Assembly: GCA_030141605.1 (NCBI GenBank)
Contig: JAQGDQ010000428.1
Span: 1 to 62,000, forward strand
Length of the DNA stretch: 62,000 bases
Source of the DNA: Tubiluchus corallicola
Lineage: Eukaryota > Priapulida > Priapulimorpha > Priapulimorphida > Tubiluchidae
Direction: 5' to 3'
The position numbers were made by a program, and so were the translations under genes. The notes under the pieces were generated by a model. The model saw only the letters and a list, made by a program, of their open reading frames with translations. It did no database searches and had not been told where the DNA came from. The first letter of the stretch is position 1; each line of letters opens with the position of its first letter. Shown here one piece after another: positions 37,801-51,945 of this stretch.

Positions 37801-40800
37801 GGAATGACTAAACTTTCCACTACTGCGGCAGTGAATTGTTTGAGCTTAGTTTCAATGTTTCTTTGTCTCATGCAGATTCTAGTAAGAGCTGAACCTATCT
37901 CACGGGTGGCACCTATAAGATAAACAAAAAAAACTGAGGCTTGTGCACTGCATGGTAGAAGCAGATAATTTGTGACATTATGTGGCTACTTTTTCCTGTG
38001 AGTCGTCAGAAAAATCATGCAAACAAAGCTGCAGTTTTTGCCTACATGTATGTATTCTGAAGGACATTTTCTGGATGGGCCCTTAAACTCTATGATCAAC
38101 TGGGATCTTCTGCAATTTTCTACCACTTACATTGGCACATTGCGTAATAAGTTATAGTCTTAGCCTTATAATCCTTGGCAGGTAGTGCCATTTGTAACTC
38201 AAGTGTGTTAGGCTTCTGTGAGCATCAATGAACCCGCTGTTTCTTTAGTACTTTTGATTTTGGTGCTTTTCACTACCACAAGCAGGAAAAAGGCAACAAA
38301 TAACAATCAACAATTATAAAATCAATATTTCTATGTCACTGAACTTGACGTAATATCCTAGAGTTGTGAGTTATCTATCAATTGAGCTTTCTTATCAACA
38401 CACTATAACCGTGCAGAATGTCATTTAAATTATGTTAACAGTTTTTTAGCAAATGCAAAGTAAAACTTTACCCTTAACTCGCACGTTACATAGCTAAATT
38501 TTAAGAGAAAAACAAAACAATTAGAACAGTGAGTGAATAGTATAAAAATGCCAATAATGCGAAAGCACACAAACACGTTGGCGCCAAAAAACACGATTTG
38601 CCATTAAATTCATTTGTTGAGTGGCCAGAGTGGGCAGAACATTTACTGAGTACCAACAAATTGTGTAGAAAATTATCACTTTGTGCGCTAATTCTGTTTG
38701 TTGGATAACAAGAATAGTAATAAAAAGATCCGTTTAAGCATCAAACACAAATATTACCATGTCATAAACGAGCGTACAAATAGACTAAACCCCAGTTTAA
38801 GAGCAGGGATCACACATGAAAAATATTCGCATTAAACCAATGTCCAGATAAACGACAAACTTACCAAAGTAGAAAATATCTAGTGCATGATACAAACAGG
38901 TTAATTTATTTTATTGAGCGTTTAGTTAAAAAAAGTGCAACCAGTTTATTACCTGTGCACGCCTTCAAGCCTTCAAGTAATAAAGCTCCATTATGTACTT
39001 CAGCGGGACAAAATAAAGACATTGTGAAGTTTTCTGAACCTGTTTGAGGGTAACATTCATTTGATTAATGACGTCAGATCATGTGATTCACGAAGCATGA
39101 CAAGTGACAAGGCAGTTCGTAAGAAAGTTGGTCAGCGAAGTATTGTTAATTTGCGACGCATGTTTACCTAGTTTCTAACAGAAAAGTGAGTCTGAAAGCC
39201 AATAAATTACCATGCAGTGCTTTTAGGTTTTTCTACTAAAGAATTCAAGCGAATATAAATGTAAAATATGCATGTGCAAAAATTGCAAATGTGAACTAAG
39301 TGTAGTTGTATTTAATGTTGGCAAGTGGCTATGATTTTGAATTTAAGAAATGGTAATAGAGTTCTTTATCGTCTGCCTTTTCTAATTCATCTTTTTTGCA
39401 TTTAGAGCAGTACAATGTTTCGAAGCTCTGCAATTTTTCTGTGTACTGCAACAATTTTGTGCCTCTGCAGTAACATAGCTTATGCCTGTGGATGGTCACC
39501 AAGTTTTAAACCTGATGTAACTGATGATGTGTGGAAGGCATTACATGAGCGTTGGAAAGAAATTCCAGCAGACTGGATGGAACAAGTGCGTGGAAAAGAC
39601 ATTAGAGAAATCAAACAACTTTTGAGAGAGCGCAATTTACCAGAAGACATAGCAATGGTGGCCAAGCAGTTTCGCGACAGTTATTCAGCAGAAGATTTTC
39701 GTGCAAGTTTGAGAAATGTAGATCGTAAAACCAGTATCATTGGGACGCAGGTGGGGCACTCTAGGTATCCATCAGGCATCAATCGTGGCAGTGTGTTCAG
39801 ATCACCCATTTTAGAGACTGCTTCACTACCTGAAAAGGCTGGTCGTTCTGAGTTAAGTCTTCGTGGATCTGGCAGACTATCAAGATTTGCCAGAAGTGCA
39901 AATATTCATGGAACATTACATAATTTATATAAGAGAAAACTGGGGAATGGTTTGCATAAAACATAAGCTTCAGATTTTGTATTCGGATTTTCAAGAACAA
40001 AAATTACAAATATGATAAGCTAGTCAGAAATGGCATCAATATATCTTGCATAACCTTAATAACATACCATGATACCAAGGACTGTAAAAAATATATATTT
40101 TAATTTGAATCTTTTAATTTGCATTAAAAATATTTAACACGTATAGGGATTCTTAATGCATATAGGATATGTAGCTGTTTTTTATGATAGTATTTTTAAA
40201 CATGGCAACCTCAGAAAATAATTTAAAATTTTTGTGTAAATACATGTGGTTTAAAGACTGCAGTACCCAGTATAACAAAAAACGTTTTTTATGTAAGTGT
40301 CACTGATGATAATCTCAACTTCTATTATGATTAGTAGTATTAATACAGCAAATAAATATGTTATATAATTACATTGATATATTAAGTATATTAATAGTTT
40401 TAAAATGACTGTTTTATTTGCCATACAACGACATGACGTCACCGGATATGGTAACATTTCAGAAGTACGACGACATGACGTCACCTGATATGGTAATATT
40501 TCAGAAGTACGAAGACATGATGCCACCGGATATGGTAACATTTTAGAAGTCGGAATGTGGCGAAATACGATAATTCACGACTCATCGAGTGGACTATAAC
40601 ATACCTGGAAATGTTGCTTAAGTGTATTTAATTAAATTCAAGGCACAGTCCTCAAATTTTCTCCCCCTCGTCCTCCTTTTGGTCAAATCTGGTTGCACTA
40701 ACAAATGTGGGTTCCATCACTGAACGATGGTGTATTAATAGAGGGGAAGAGGTATTATATAATAACATGTGGAGCGCCGGACAAAAACCAATAAAATTAA

Positions 40801-43800
40801 CAGTAACACTAAAAGCAGGCGATTATGCAGCTAACAATCGCTTGCAAATATTATTCCACGCGAGAAATTTTAAATGGAGAGTAGTTGAGTGCTGTACGAC
40901 CGAATCAATGCAACAACATTTTGAATTTATCGTTGCTGTAATGACGTCATGGTTGAACGGAATGAAATTGATGTTTGTCATGCTTCAAGGGGGTTTTACG
41001 CACGCTTTGCTGAACTTTGGCGGCTTGGCTTGTATGTTAGTATCCATTATTAATAGTCACCATGAGTTTGGCTTCGCTCAACTATTATTCACTAAGAAAA
41101 ATGTTCTTGTCTTTGCTGTTAAAAATTGGAAATTAGAACTTTTTTGAGAGGAATGTTTGTGGTATATACTTTTGAGAGGAATGTTTGTGGTATATACGTA
41201 TAAAGTAAGGACAGAATAGGCTGGCTTCTGCGAGTGAGACGGCGTGTCATTACTGATTACATGTTATACCGTGTATTTGCGCCGAAAAAAAACTTAATGT
41301 AGGAGAAAATTGCAGTAATGTTCCAAAGGCTACCTAGTTACTGCTTCAACTTACTGGTTGCTTCATGTGATTTCAGCAGTCGGAATTCGACAGCAATTAT
41401 GTGTAAACATGCATATCCCTCCAAAAACAATTCATCGGGTCCGATGAAGACAAAGAAAACGAAAAGGGCACAAAAATTCGGTTGTGGTCGGTCGTAGACA
41501 AATGTGGCCGCAAGTCGACGGGTTGCCGCATTTTAAATTGTCTTTGAGATCAGCCCGCTACCCGGACAAGCACCTGCTATCACAAAGCCGCCTTGGTATC
41601 AGGCACTTTAGTACTATGCATGGCATTGTGAACGTAATGAATTTTAAGATCAAAAGTAGAAAGATTTGCCGTGAAAGTTTGATGATGATTAATAATATGT
41701 TGTAGCTAACTGACAGCTTTCTTTCGTCCAGTTATTGGTCATTTTAGCTGCCTGTTAGCAGAAAGTTGTAAAGAGAATAAACTAATGGATGTAAAGAAAA
41801 AGATCATCAGCAAAAAATGTGTACTGAAATCAGTAATAAATGGTAGGTCCATTAATGTAATTACGAAAAAGCAGTAGTCCTAAGGTAGATCCTTGTGGCA
41901 CACCAGTAGCGCCACTCTGTTTTTATATAGTCTACATCTAAACTACTTAAGTATTTACATATATTGTGCTTGACGTGAACTGGCTAGTTCGATCGTAAAA
42001 ATAATCACAAGAATGGGCAAGTTGAAGCAACGAACTTTGTAATTTCATTATACGTGGACGTCACATGATTACTTTTGATTCAAAACTAATAAGATCGACA
42101 CACCGTAGACAGAATTAGTGTGATTAGCGGAATAAAGGTAGAAGTCAAACAGCGAACAGGTAAATCACGCACATGTGTGTCTTGTATTAATAATACCGGC
42201 ACTATTCTGTACAAAGTTTATCTCTAAGGATACTGAATTAAAGGTGAAAAAAATCACATGACTATCCCTTCAATTTTAATTATTGTCGCTCTAGCTGCCC
42301 GAATTATTTTCTTGCCTCTTGTGATTAAGAACTTAAGCTGTTACCTCAGTTTAGCTTAAATCCAGTACAACTACATCGCTAAGCACACCAAATGAGCACA
42401 CATTAAGGCAACCATTTTCTAATCGATGGTCAATAATTTGGCTTCGAATCGAATGTGTACACCTAAGCGGTTAAGCATGTTTGGCTTTCTGATTACAGAT
42501 AAAGGGTAATATTTGTAATAGTTTTATGGTTGGCAGTTGGCACCCACGCTAGAGCGGTACGGGAAAATGTGTCGTTTAAATTATTTAATTCGTTTTTCAA
42601 CTAACAGCAAGGAATGATGTCATAAAAACATAGGATGTAATGGCACCGCTTCGTTACTGGTCAAAAACAATAACACTGACGTCTACCTATTATCAAATCG
42701 CAAGGAAACGATAGAATATTCTAGAATCGCTCTTTTATCAGAACTTAGCTTTTTACTTGTGGAGTTGTGGTTATAAAGCTTTAACAGTTTCTAAAGGATG
42801 ATTTTTCATATCCTACCCCATTTTGAAATACGGTAAAAAGTATACACTTTAAAACCTATAACAATACCAAAGTGTTTCTGGTAATTAAATGATACGTTAA
42901 GAACTTAATTAACGGATGTAGAGCCAGACGACATCACAAATGAACATAATGAACAGCGCAAACATGTCCACGAGCTTGTTGCAGGTGTATGCGAAAGCGA
43001 AAATTGAACTGCATTCCGCAAATCTTAAGTCTCAAAACTTAAATTTCAAATTTTTTGTTTTGCATGAGCTCTCGAACGCGCGTGCTACATCACAACTGAA
43101 CACCATCCGAACTGATGCAGCGCCCGTTTTTTGTGCAATGCGTTTCTGAGATGCAGGCTCTAGTGCCCCTCTAACTAGAGAGTGGCGAAATATATGTAAC
43201 AGCGAAGAACCAGTTCAGCGAACGCGAAACAAAAATAACAATTCTTTCATGTAAGTTATTTTTGAAAAACAGTATGTTCCTTTTCAATATCTTTATAGGT
43301 TAGATTGTTTTGAGCTACAGTCAAGCGGGCGTAAAGGATTGTTGTAATCAACCCTGGAGTCCAGAGTCCATGCGTTAAAAACTCAAAAACCGGCCCCTGC
43401 CAGATTCCCACTCATTAATATCATACTAAGTTAATAAATAATCCCTTCACTTGCATTTCATTTATTGAGATTTATAATAAACTGCCTTCGCGAGCGGTTC
43501 TTTCTTTTCCATTTGTACGTTAGCAGAACTAATCAACACCAAGACATATTGGCATGACGTTTATCCATTACACGCGCAAAGAATCAGAGTTCACGCGAAG
43601 GGTACAAGGTCATACGTTCAAAAGAGAGGGCTTCGACCGGCGCGTTGTTGTCTATCGACTGCAAACCATTCAGCCATGTGCGCTTATTATAGACCAATGC
43701 GCAATTAATACAAGCGTGAGTGCGACAGCCTCACGGCTGATGGGCTTAGTTAACGTAAATACCGCTAATGCTAGTCGCGAAAATTTAACAGCAATGGATT

Positions 43801-46800
43801 AACTACAGTATTCACAACACCCGCGGGTATAACGTACTGATTTCCACTGCATGGCAAAAAGTGTTGAGGTGTCCAGAACAGCACAACGATTCAGATGGGC
43901 TCTTCTAGAAAAACTGCCTGTAATATACCAAACTAAATTGGCTGCTAAAAAGTGTACTGCCATCTCTACTTCTGAATCACATATTTACTTAATGAAGCCA
44001 ACCGCCCAGCAAGTTTGAGAAAATGCAATCAGCGATTTCTCTTGACGATACAAATGTTGCTACACAGGTCCGTGTATTGGAGAAAAGAGGACGTGGATGA
44101 ATCAATAATGTACGGGAGAATGTGTTAGAGTCGGATACAGCGTATAGGATGGACATCAGACATATACAGATCTTAAAGGAAAACAAGACCCAACCTTAAA
44201 CTATATCTTAAGAGAATCTATCCTATGAAATATTGAAAGGGAAGGTATTATTATTCCAAGAATGAAACAATTGTTGCCACAGAAACAAGACTTCGCGCTC
44301 GCGCAGCTAGCTGTTCATTTTGCCATTCGCTAGTTAGATGGGCACTAACGCCTGCATCTTGGAAACGCGTTGCACAAAAAAACAGGAGCTGCACCTCTCT
44401 GTTCAAAGGTGTTCAGTTGTGACGTTCGAGAGCTCATGCGTGAGCACAGCGGTATTGCCAAGTTATTATATATTACACTGAATGTCGAACAGTAGCATTA
44501 TACTTCAATTTTCGGTTTCGCAAACGAGTGCAACACACTCGTGGAATGTTTGCGCTGTTGAAATTTATGCTCGTTTGTGGTGCCACAACTAATTAAGTTT
44601 TTAACCTATTTTGTAATTATCAGAAACGCCTTGGCATTATTATATGCGTTAAATGTATTATTTTATCATATTTCAAAATAGGGAGGAATGGGAACATCAA
44701 TCTGCTTTCCTTTTAATAAATTGCTATTATTGGAGAAATAAGATTCAGACTAAATATAGTAACAGTAAGAAAGCAAAATGTTTAGGACGGAAAATTGCAA
44801 CTTTAGGTCTCAAAAGTTCATGCAAGTAGCGTAGTGGATAAGACACTTGAGAATTTCATTAAAATCGAGATTTCCACGTCTATGCATGGTCGACTTTTGA
44901 GACTGCCGAGTCTTGAGAGCCAAATTACCTCCATCTAAGACTCTACCTTGGTCAGTAAACTCCCTTACTGGCACCACTATAACATATATGAAAATTAGAA
45001 TCTATCTGGGGTTATTATCTGTAAAAATACATAATGCGCATACATATATACACATACATATATATATATATATAAATTTCAATTGTGCTCCATTATAAAA
45101 TGGTGCCCCATTCTATAATCTAATAGCTTAAAACGCATATTCGCATTGTGTAATTTTTTACTCTTAATTTTTAGATGGATTTCGGACACATCTTTTCAGT
45201 GAAGTCACACATACGAGCCCATTTGCGCAACGTGGTTATTTCATAGAATCTTTGAAAGGAACGGTAAAAAGATTTTGAAACGAATAGTTATGTTCTGTTC
45301 AGTCCCAGCACGTTCTTCCTTTATTTTTGTTTCTTTTCCATCTCTTCTCTTGCTTTTCTGTTTTTCCATTCTCTATACGTATGCAGCAAAAAATCCGCTA
45401 ACAGCCAACAATGCGGTGTGACTAAATTAATTAATTTGCTTACTGCTGTCAAGAAGTTCAATCAGACGAAAGAAAAAAAACGGGTTGCGCTTACAAGATT
45501 GTAATTAGTGAAAAATAATGAACCATTCTTCCTGTTTGCATAATCGAGTCAGCGAGCTTTGTTTTGATAAAGAACCATTAATTATTCGCGTTAATGAATG
45601 ATAATGACGAATGACTTAATTCCGGTTTTAATGAAAAGCGGTTTTTCGTGCAACGTTTAATCATTATTACTCATAAGTACATCTCCTGTATGATCTTTCA
45701 GTTTTAGCGAAATCTGGCATCATATTTCTTAACACAAAACTGATCGCAAAAACATACGTAAAACAAATAAAATGTAAAAGAAAAAAATTAAATAGAAGAG
45801 CTTTTATAAAATATAAAAATACCATGCGCGAATAAAACCACAAAGTATACAATTTATGGTGTTCACAGGACAGACGGCTTCGTCATGTTGTGAGGTGAAT
45901 GTACTCATTAGATCATACCAGTATAACAACAGGTTCTATGCATCCCAACGGCGTGCTGATTGCCATACGGAAAACTTAACAAAATTTGCTAGGTCAAATA
46001 CAATTTATTAACAAGCTGTTTGGAATCATATGGTTTTATATCCAGGATGTACAAGGGAATCAGCGGAAGTGAAGTAAGCGCTCAGCTCTAATCGATGAAG
46101 AGCATAAAACAGAAACTCGGCGGATCTCGTACTACAAGTTGGCCAGACGAAAGATCAATAAATGCATTAGAGTTTTAGACAATCGGTGATCCACGTGCGT
46201 TCCCCGGTTTCCTTCGCGTACATTGATTAGAAAAGAAATACGTTCTTCTGCTGCATAAGCCGCTAGCTATATCCCATCTGTTGACAACACTGACGTGATG
46301 AGTATGAAAAGACAACTCCAAGGAATAGCGCGTGTCGAGTTTAGAAAATTGTTCAAAATACAGTAATTACATTTTTTATACAACACACAGCCTAGCAGGT
46401 AAACGTTTGCCTAGCAGGGCCTACAATGTTAACGGTTGTGAATTCTCTAATGTGAAACACTGAGTTAGTGGAGGTGTCGTATGCATCCTCCCTAAACAAA
46501 AGGAATAGCTAACGGAATATGACAGATAAAACCACCTAGAATCAGTTACGAATCCACTTCTTAACCAGGCTTAGCATTGCTTAACTTTGCAGCCAGTACA
46601 TACCATGTTCGTACAACTATGTCCAGTTGTCCACACTTGTTAAACTGGGATTTAAAGTTTTTAGCAAACATTTCTTTTGGTTTTTTTAACGAGGTTATAA
46701 AGAAATTTGTTTCTCGTTTTTTGCTGTTCTATTTGCGCTAAGCTAATATGCCTGAAAATTAACTCATAAATTAACACATAATTACGTGACGTGTTGCTAA

Positions 46801-49800
46801 AATGAATGAATAAACCAAACACAAAATACTCTACAAAATAAGCGAAAAGTATAGGCTTTGATGACCAAACAATTAGAACAGCCACTCTTATTTATATACC
46901 TTGGACCAAGAACTGCCCCTAGTTTTACTTAATTAGGTAAACTGTCAGGTGAATGTACTCGACTAAGAAAGACAAAGTGTGAAGCCACGCCTAGCACTCG
47001 GCAATTTTCCATTTGCACATTAAAAATTAACGCGATCTTGAAGTAACTCCATTTACAGTTAAAGCTCTCGAGACTGTTGGCAAATAACACGAGTTGTGTA
47101 ACCTACAGTAGGACCTTGAAGATTCTTTTTAAATAACAGGCAAGAAGGCTTTATATAAAACATAATTATGTATATAAACACCCACGAAACGATACAAAGA
47201 ACGTAATCTAACAGAAAAGTAGGATATACAATTTATCCAGCAATGGGATTTCGAGGCCGCCTCAGCATACATAACAATACCGAATGAATTCAGATCCAAA
47301 TCAGCGAGCACGAGCACGTTTATTAATTGACTATGTCTAGCCTAGTGTAAAAACAGTAGATTATTACTCCTCGTATACTTAAATGCGGAAAAAAACTGAA
47401 TTTGCCTCAAAGTCCTACGAAGAGTTGAAGCAAAATAAAAAACTGACCGAGGTCCAGTCCAGTGACCTTTTTCACAAAGGCATTGTTCACCAAACCATCA
47501 ACAATTTTCAAGGCCCTTACCCCAGGTGTCTTGCAAGTTTGCTGACTCTAGTTACTATAGCTTTAGAATTATTCAATGTTATGCATTTTGGCTCCTATAT
47601 TGGGCCCTATCTAAAAGTTCAGGTAAATATCTAAACGCTTGTGAAAAAAATTCCAATGTAACTTAAAGCCCTAGGAGGAGTTGAATGACAATCCAAAAAC
47701 TGACTGATGTCCAGTGTACTTAACTTTTTAGCCAAGGTCACAGTTCACCAAAAAACGTTCAGGCCTCTGCCCTACTTACCCTACCAGTTTTGTGTTTCTA
47801 GCTCTAACACATAACCTAAGAAAACTGGATGCTAAACACAATAATAATGAAAAAAAGCAGCTCATCAAGATCCGCGATACTCATGGATGAAAAGCGAAAA
47901 ATAGCTTAGATATTTCTTACTTGATGTTCATAATCTTGAAATTACGATTTGAACTCCTCCAATCTTCATTACAGTCATTAAATAAATTCATTATCATCAT
48001 CATTATCACCATCATAATTAGCATCATCGCCATCATCATCATCGTCATTATCATAATCATCATCTTTATCGACAACATCAATAACTTATCCCCGTATTCA
48101 GCGCATGAAATATCTTTAGCAATAGTTACCTACTAAGACCAAATCTGCCAACTCACACAAATTTCAGTATTTATACAAGACGTTCAAAAATATTTGCTAA
48201 TCGTTCAGTGCAGCTTCAACGCAGAACCTTAACTAATCTATTGTGATCGTGACGGCAGCAGTGTAATAATTCTGTGAGCTCTAAACCATTTAACTTCAGT
48301 CTGTGTAAAAAAGGCATTTTCGTCGTCACGACTCTTAATAATAAAAATTCTCAGTAATAGTAAGGATAATTTTTTCATAAAACAAGTCTACAAGCAATAA
48401 GAGTTTGATCAGAAAACCATGCGCGATGTTCATACTATCACTGTGACTACCAATATATATGCCTCTTGGAACATAACAAGGAAGTTGCCTTGACAAAAGT
48501 GAAAACATTTTAATTGGATTTCCATAAAATGTAATTTACACAGAAGAGCATTCATTACTTCACTGTTCGAGATTTCATGATTTGGTCGAAATGTAATCAA
48601 CTTGTCATGTCAGTTTAATTCATCATTCTAATAAAACTTTCAAACATTTACAAAACTAGCGCACGAATTTCTTCACGTATTTGATCAATTGCGGTAATAT
48701 TTAGGAAATATAAGCTAGTAGAGGTACTTTTTCGAGATGTAGTTTGAACTGTAATTTCGGGCATACTCTAATAAGCAGCATGCACTAAAGTCGTCTAAAA
48801 CTATTTTTCTCAAATTTAAAACGTCGTATTATAATATTAACATTATTGCAACTTCAACAAGTTTGAGACATTAACGTTGGCGACGATCTTGCAGTAAAGG
48901 AGTATTAAACTAATAACTTGAATGACCATCATAGCAACCGCAACGATACAGCAAATTTTGTAACGTTAAGATTTAAAGCTTCACAGTTGCAACGTGGGCT
49001 TCAGATCAATACCATGGCAGCTTGTGTGGCAAACCCAGGTTAATAACACAAATTGCTTCTTAGAGAGCTCAATAGCTCCAAACAAGGAGAACAGGGACGA
49101 TTTCGGTTGAAACCCAAAGGGGAGTACGCGTGTACTAACAACTCGTCAACGATGAGTATTTTGTGTCAAATATAATGTCAGCTTTGGATAAATGAAAATG
49201 CCAAACGTTCTGATCTAATAACGGATCTTACGGCGCCTATTAATTTTCTAAATGAAGTCCCGCTCACAAAATATTCAACTTCTAGCATTATTCGCCTCAT
49301 TTACATTAGCTAACGCACAGAAAAACTAACAATATCTGTGCTTAATTATATAACATGAGTTTTTAAGCTTCACCATACCAGTAAAGTTCTCCCTGGAGAA
49401 ATTTACTGAACTAATGGTGATAAGTTGATCTCTAGGAGTGCTTAGAAAGCCATACCCATGGATGTAGAGCATTCTTGTGTAGGATGTCGTCCAACTAGGG
49501 CATAGCCAAACATTAACAAGAACCTGCACATAATGGTTAACCCACTATTCAGAGTACCCAATGTTTTTCTAAGAGTAGTTTTAAAAAAATAGTGCATGTA
49601 ATACCTGTCTATGCTGCCTTGGGAACAAAAAAAAACACGCAGCGTGACTAAAAAATACGCAAAAATCTATTTCGTCTAAAGTGCATTTAATTTCAGTGAC
49701 AAAGCCTTTATGACTGACTATAAGAAAGGTATCCAATCAGAGCAAACAAGCTGCAACAGCTGAAGGTTACAATATTTTTACTCCCAAGATGCCCCTGCCT

Positions 49801-51903
49801 TTCCCCAATAAAGCTTGGTCAATACCGTTTTTCTTGATGTTATGGTAACGTGCTTATACAGGGTAGTAACAATAATGGCTGAGTTGACCTTGGGGAATGT
49901 TCCTGCATAACCAAGTATCTAACTATAATGGAGATAATAGTTGCTATTAAGATGTAGATGCCCAATAATCAATAGAGGAAGTCCGGAGCAGAGCTCTTAG
50001 TGTTCAATATAGTTTAGCCTTGTAGTACAGGAATGTCAATATATACACGAATGTTGAGTGTACAGAGTGCCAGGAAACGATAGCCCTGCTACACTTAAAA
50101 GTTATCACAGTAGATGCCAACTTAATTTCAATATTATAGTGATTACAGTACTTTTCATTTAATGTGTTTTTAAAAAAAATTTCCACTCCTTATTGTCAAA
50201 AATTAAAAAACCAACTAAGTACTTGAAGTACTTCATGACACCATTCGCACAGAGAAACCAACATGAATCGTGCCTTTTACAGCCTCAGAGCTGCAAATAA
50301 CAGCAGTATTAGATATTTAAACAAGCGTTCTTTATTTAATTAAATGCTCTTTCTCATGGTCTGATCAATTTTTATCTCTTATTTTCAGTTTCATCTGTAC
50401 AGTGGGGGTAATCATTGCCTATCCTCGTTACATGAAAATTCGATGGTGTGTGTGCTATAGACCAAAACCTGCTCACGACTGTAAAGACTGCAATTTGCAC
50501 AATTTATACATTTCACTGCAAACTGAAAACGAGACTAAACAACTCTTACACAGCACTGCAATTAGGCTGAAAATTAACAATGTTGATCATTTGTATCATG
50601 GACAGAACTCATGAAATGCATTAGAAAAAGAATAAATTCTCAAGTATTAATTTCTTACAACAGCTTACAACGCTGAAAATAATGTTAGCAAATTGACAAT
50701 CAACAGTCAGATAAACAGGTTTATTTTTTTATTTGTTGCCATATCTTTATTTTGACATTAATGTATGAAAACATACCCTCTTTCTGCTTGTGTTACAAAG
50801 CCAATCACAGAAAAATTACATTGACATGTTTGCTTAATTCAGTTAAGTACTACCCGAAACTAATTGGCAATTGAATCACATTTCTTTTAAGACATTCCAA
50901 TGAAAATTCTTCAAACAACACAGTGCTGTTTTTCCTACTTGGAATATACTTGGAACAATGCCGAGTTTCCTGATCGGTGAAAGTCTGGCTAACCTGATGA
51001 ATATCTTTCAAGTTTTATTGATTGCAATTATACATAACATATACCTACAACATACCTTGTGTGTTTGTTGCCATGTCAGCTACCTTTTGGAAAGCATCTA
51101 AGAATGCAGCAGCCGCCAAACTAGTCAGTCTGAAAACGAAAATGAAGCACATAAGGCAAATCAGTAACAAGTGTATCACATGTGGAAGATTGTAGGCATG
51201 GCAGGCATATATCATGGTAATTGGGAACACAGAGCAAATTTAAGCACAACCACAACAACCATATGCTAGACAGGTGTATAAAAGAATAAATAAGTCTCTT
51301 AAGTAACACATGATGAATACTTTTGTCATGATATCAAGACACTTAGTCTATCTAGCCTGTCTTTAAACATTATACATATAATTTGCTTTGTATTGTAGAC
51401 ATGCAGATATGTGGAATAAAACAAGAAAAACTGAATATTAAATACCTCAGCTGTTGATGAAGCTTAAGTGCTTTTGCTGTAAAATCTTCCCACACGACAT
51501 AACTTCCCTGAAATGTAAATTAATGGTCAACTAAGAAGAGCCAGATTAAGAAAAGACTGGCTGATCTCAATACATGGCAACAGAACAATAAAGAAATCAA
51601 CCAGTTTTCAACATGGTCTTCACCTACAAAGCACTGGTAAAAAAATTTTGCCAGGAAAAATGGGCTTCTGGACTACAACATAATTTACTACTTGCAACTT
51701 GTTGACATCAAACTTTTATATCTCTGGAAAAATGTATATGCTAAAATTTTTGGCATTTATACATAAGCGTTGCAATACTAGCATAGTAACTTTCGATCAT
51801 AATCAAAATAATATAATAATCATAATAATCAACACAATCATAGTAACTTATAACATCATAACCAAAACTTCGGCAGATTTTTTGCACCACTTGATATATT
51901 ATA

Positions 51904-51945
<42 letters not shown>

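Noticed and set aside
40251-40541. 96-codon minus ORF with a repeated 14-residue unit
   Set aside because: The 42-bp tandem repeat length keeps the frame open; the rest is AT-driven.
40707-41147. 146-codon plus-strand ORF downstream of the nested gene
   Set aside because: No recognisable domain, no splice or promoter context, and one ORF of about this length is expected by chance in 62 kb; it ends in a tandem repeat.
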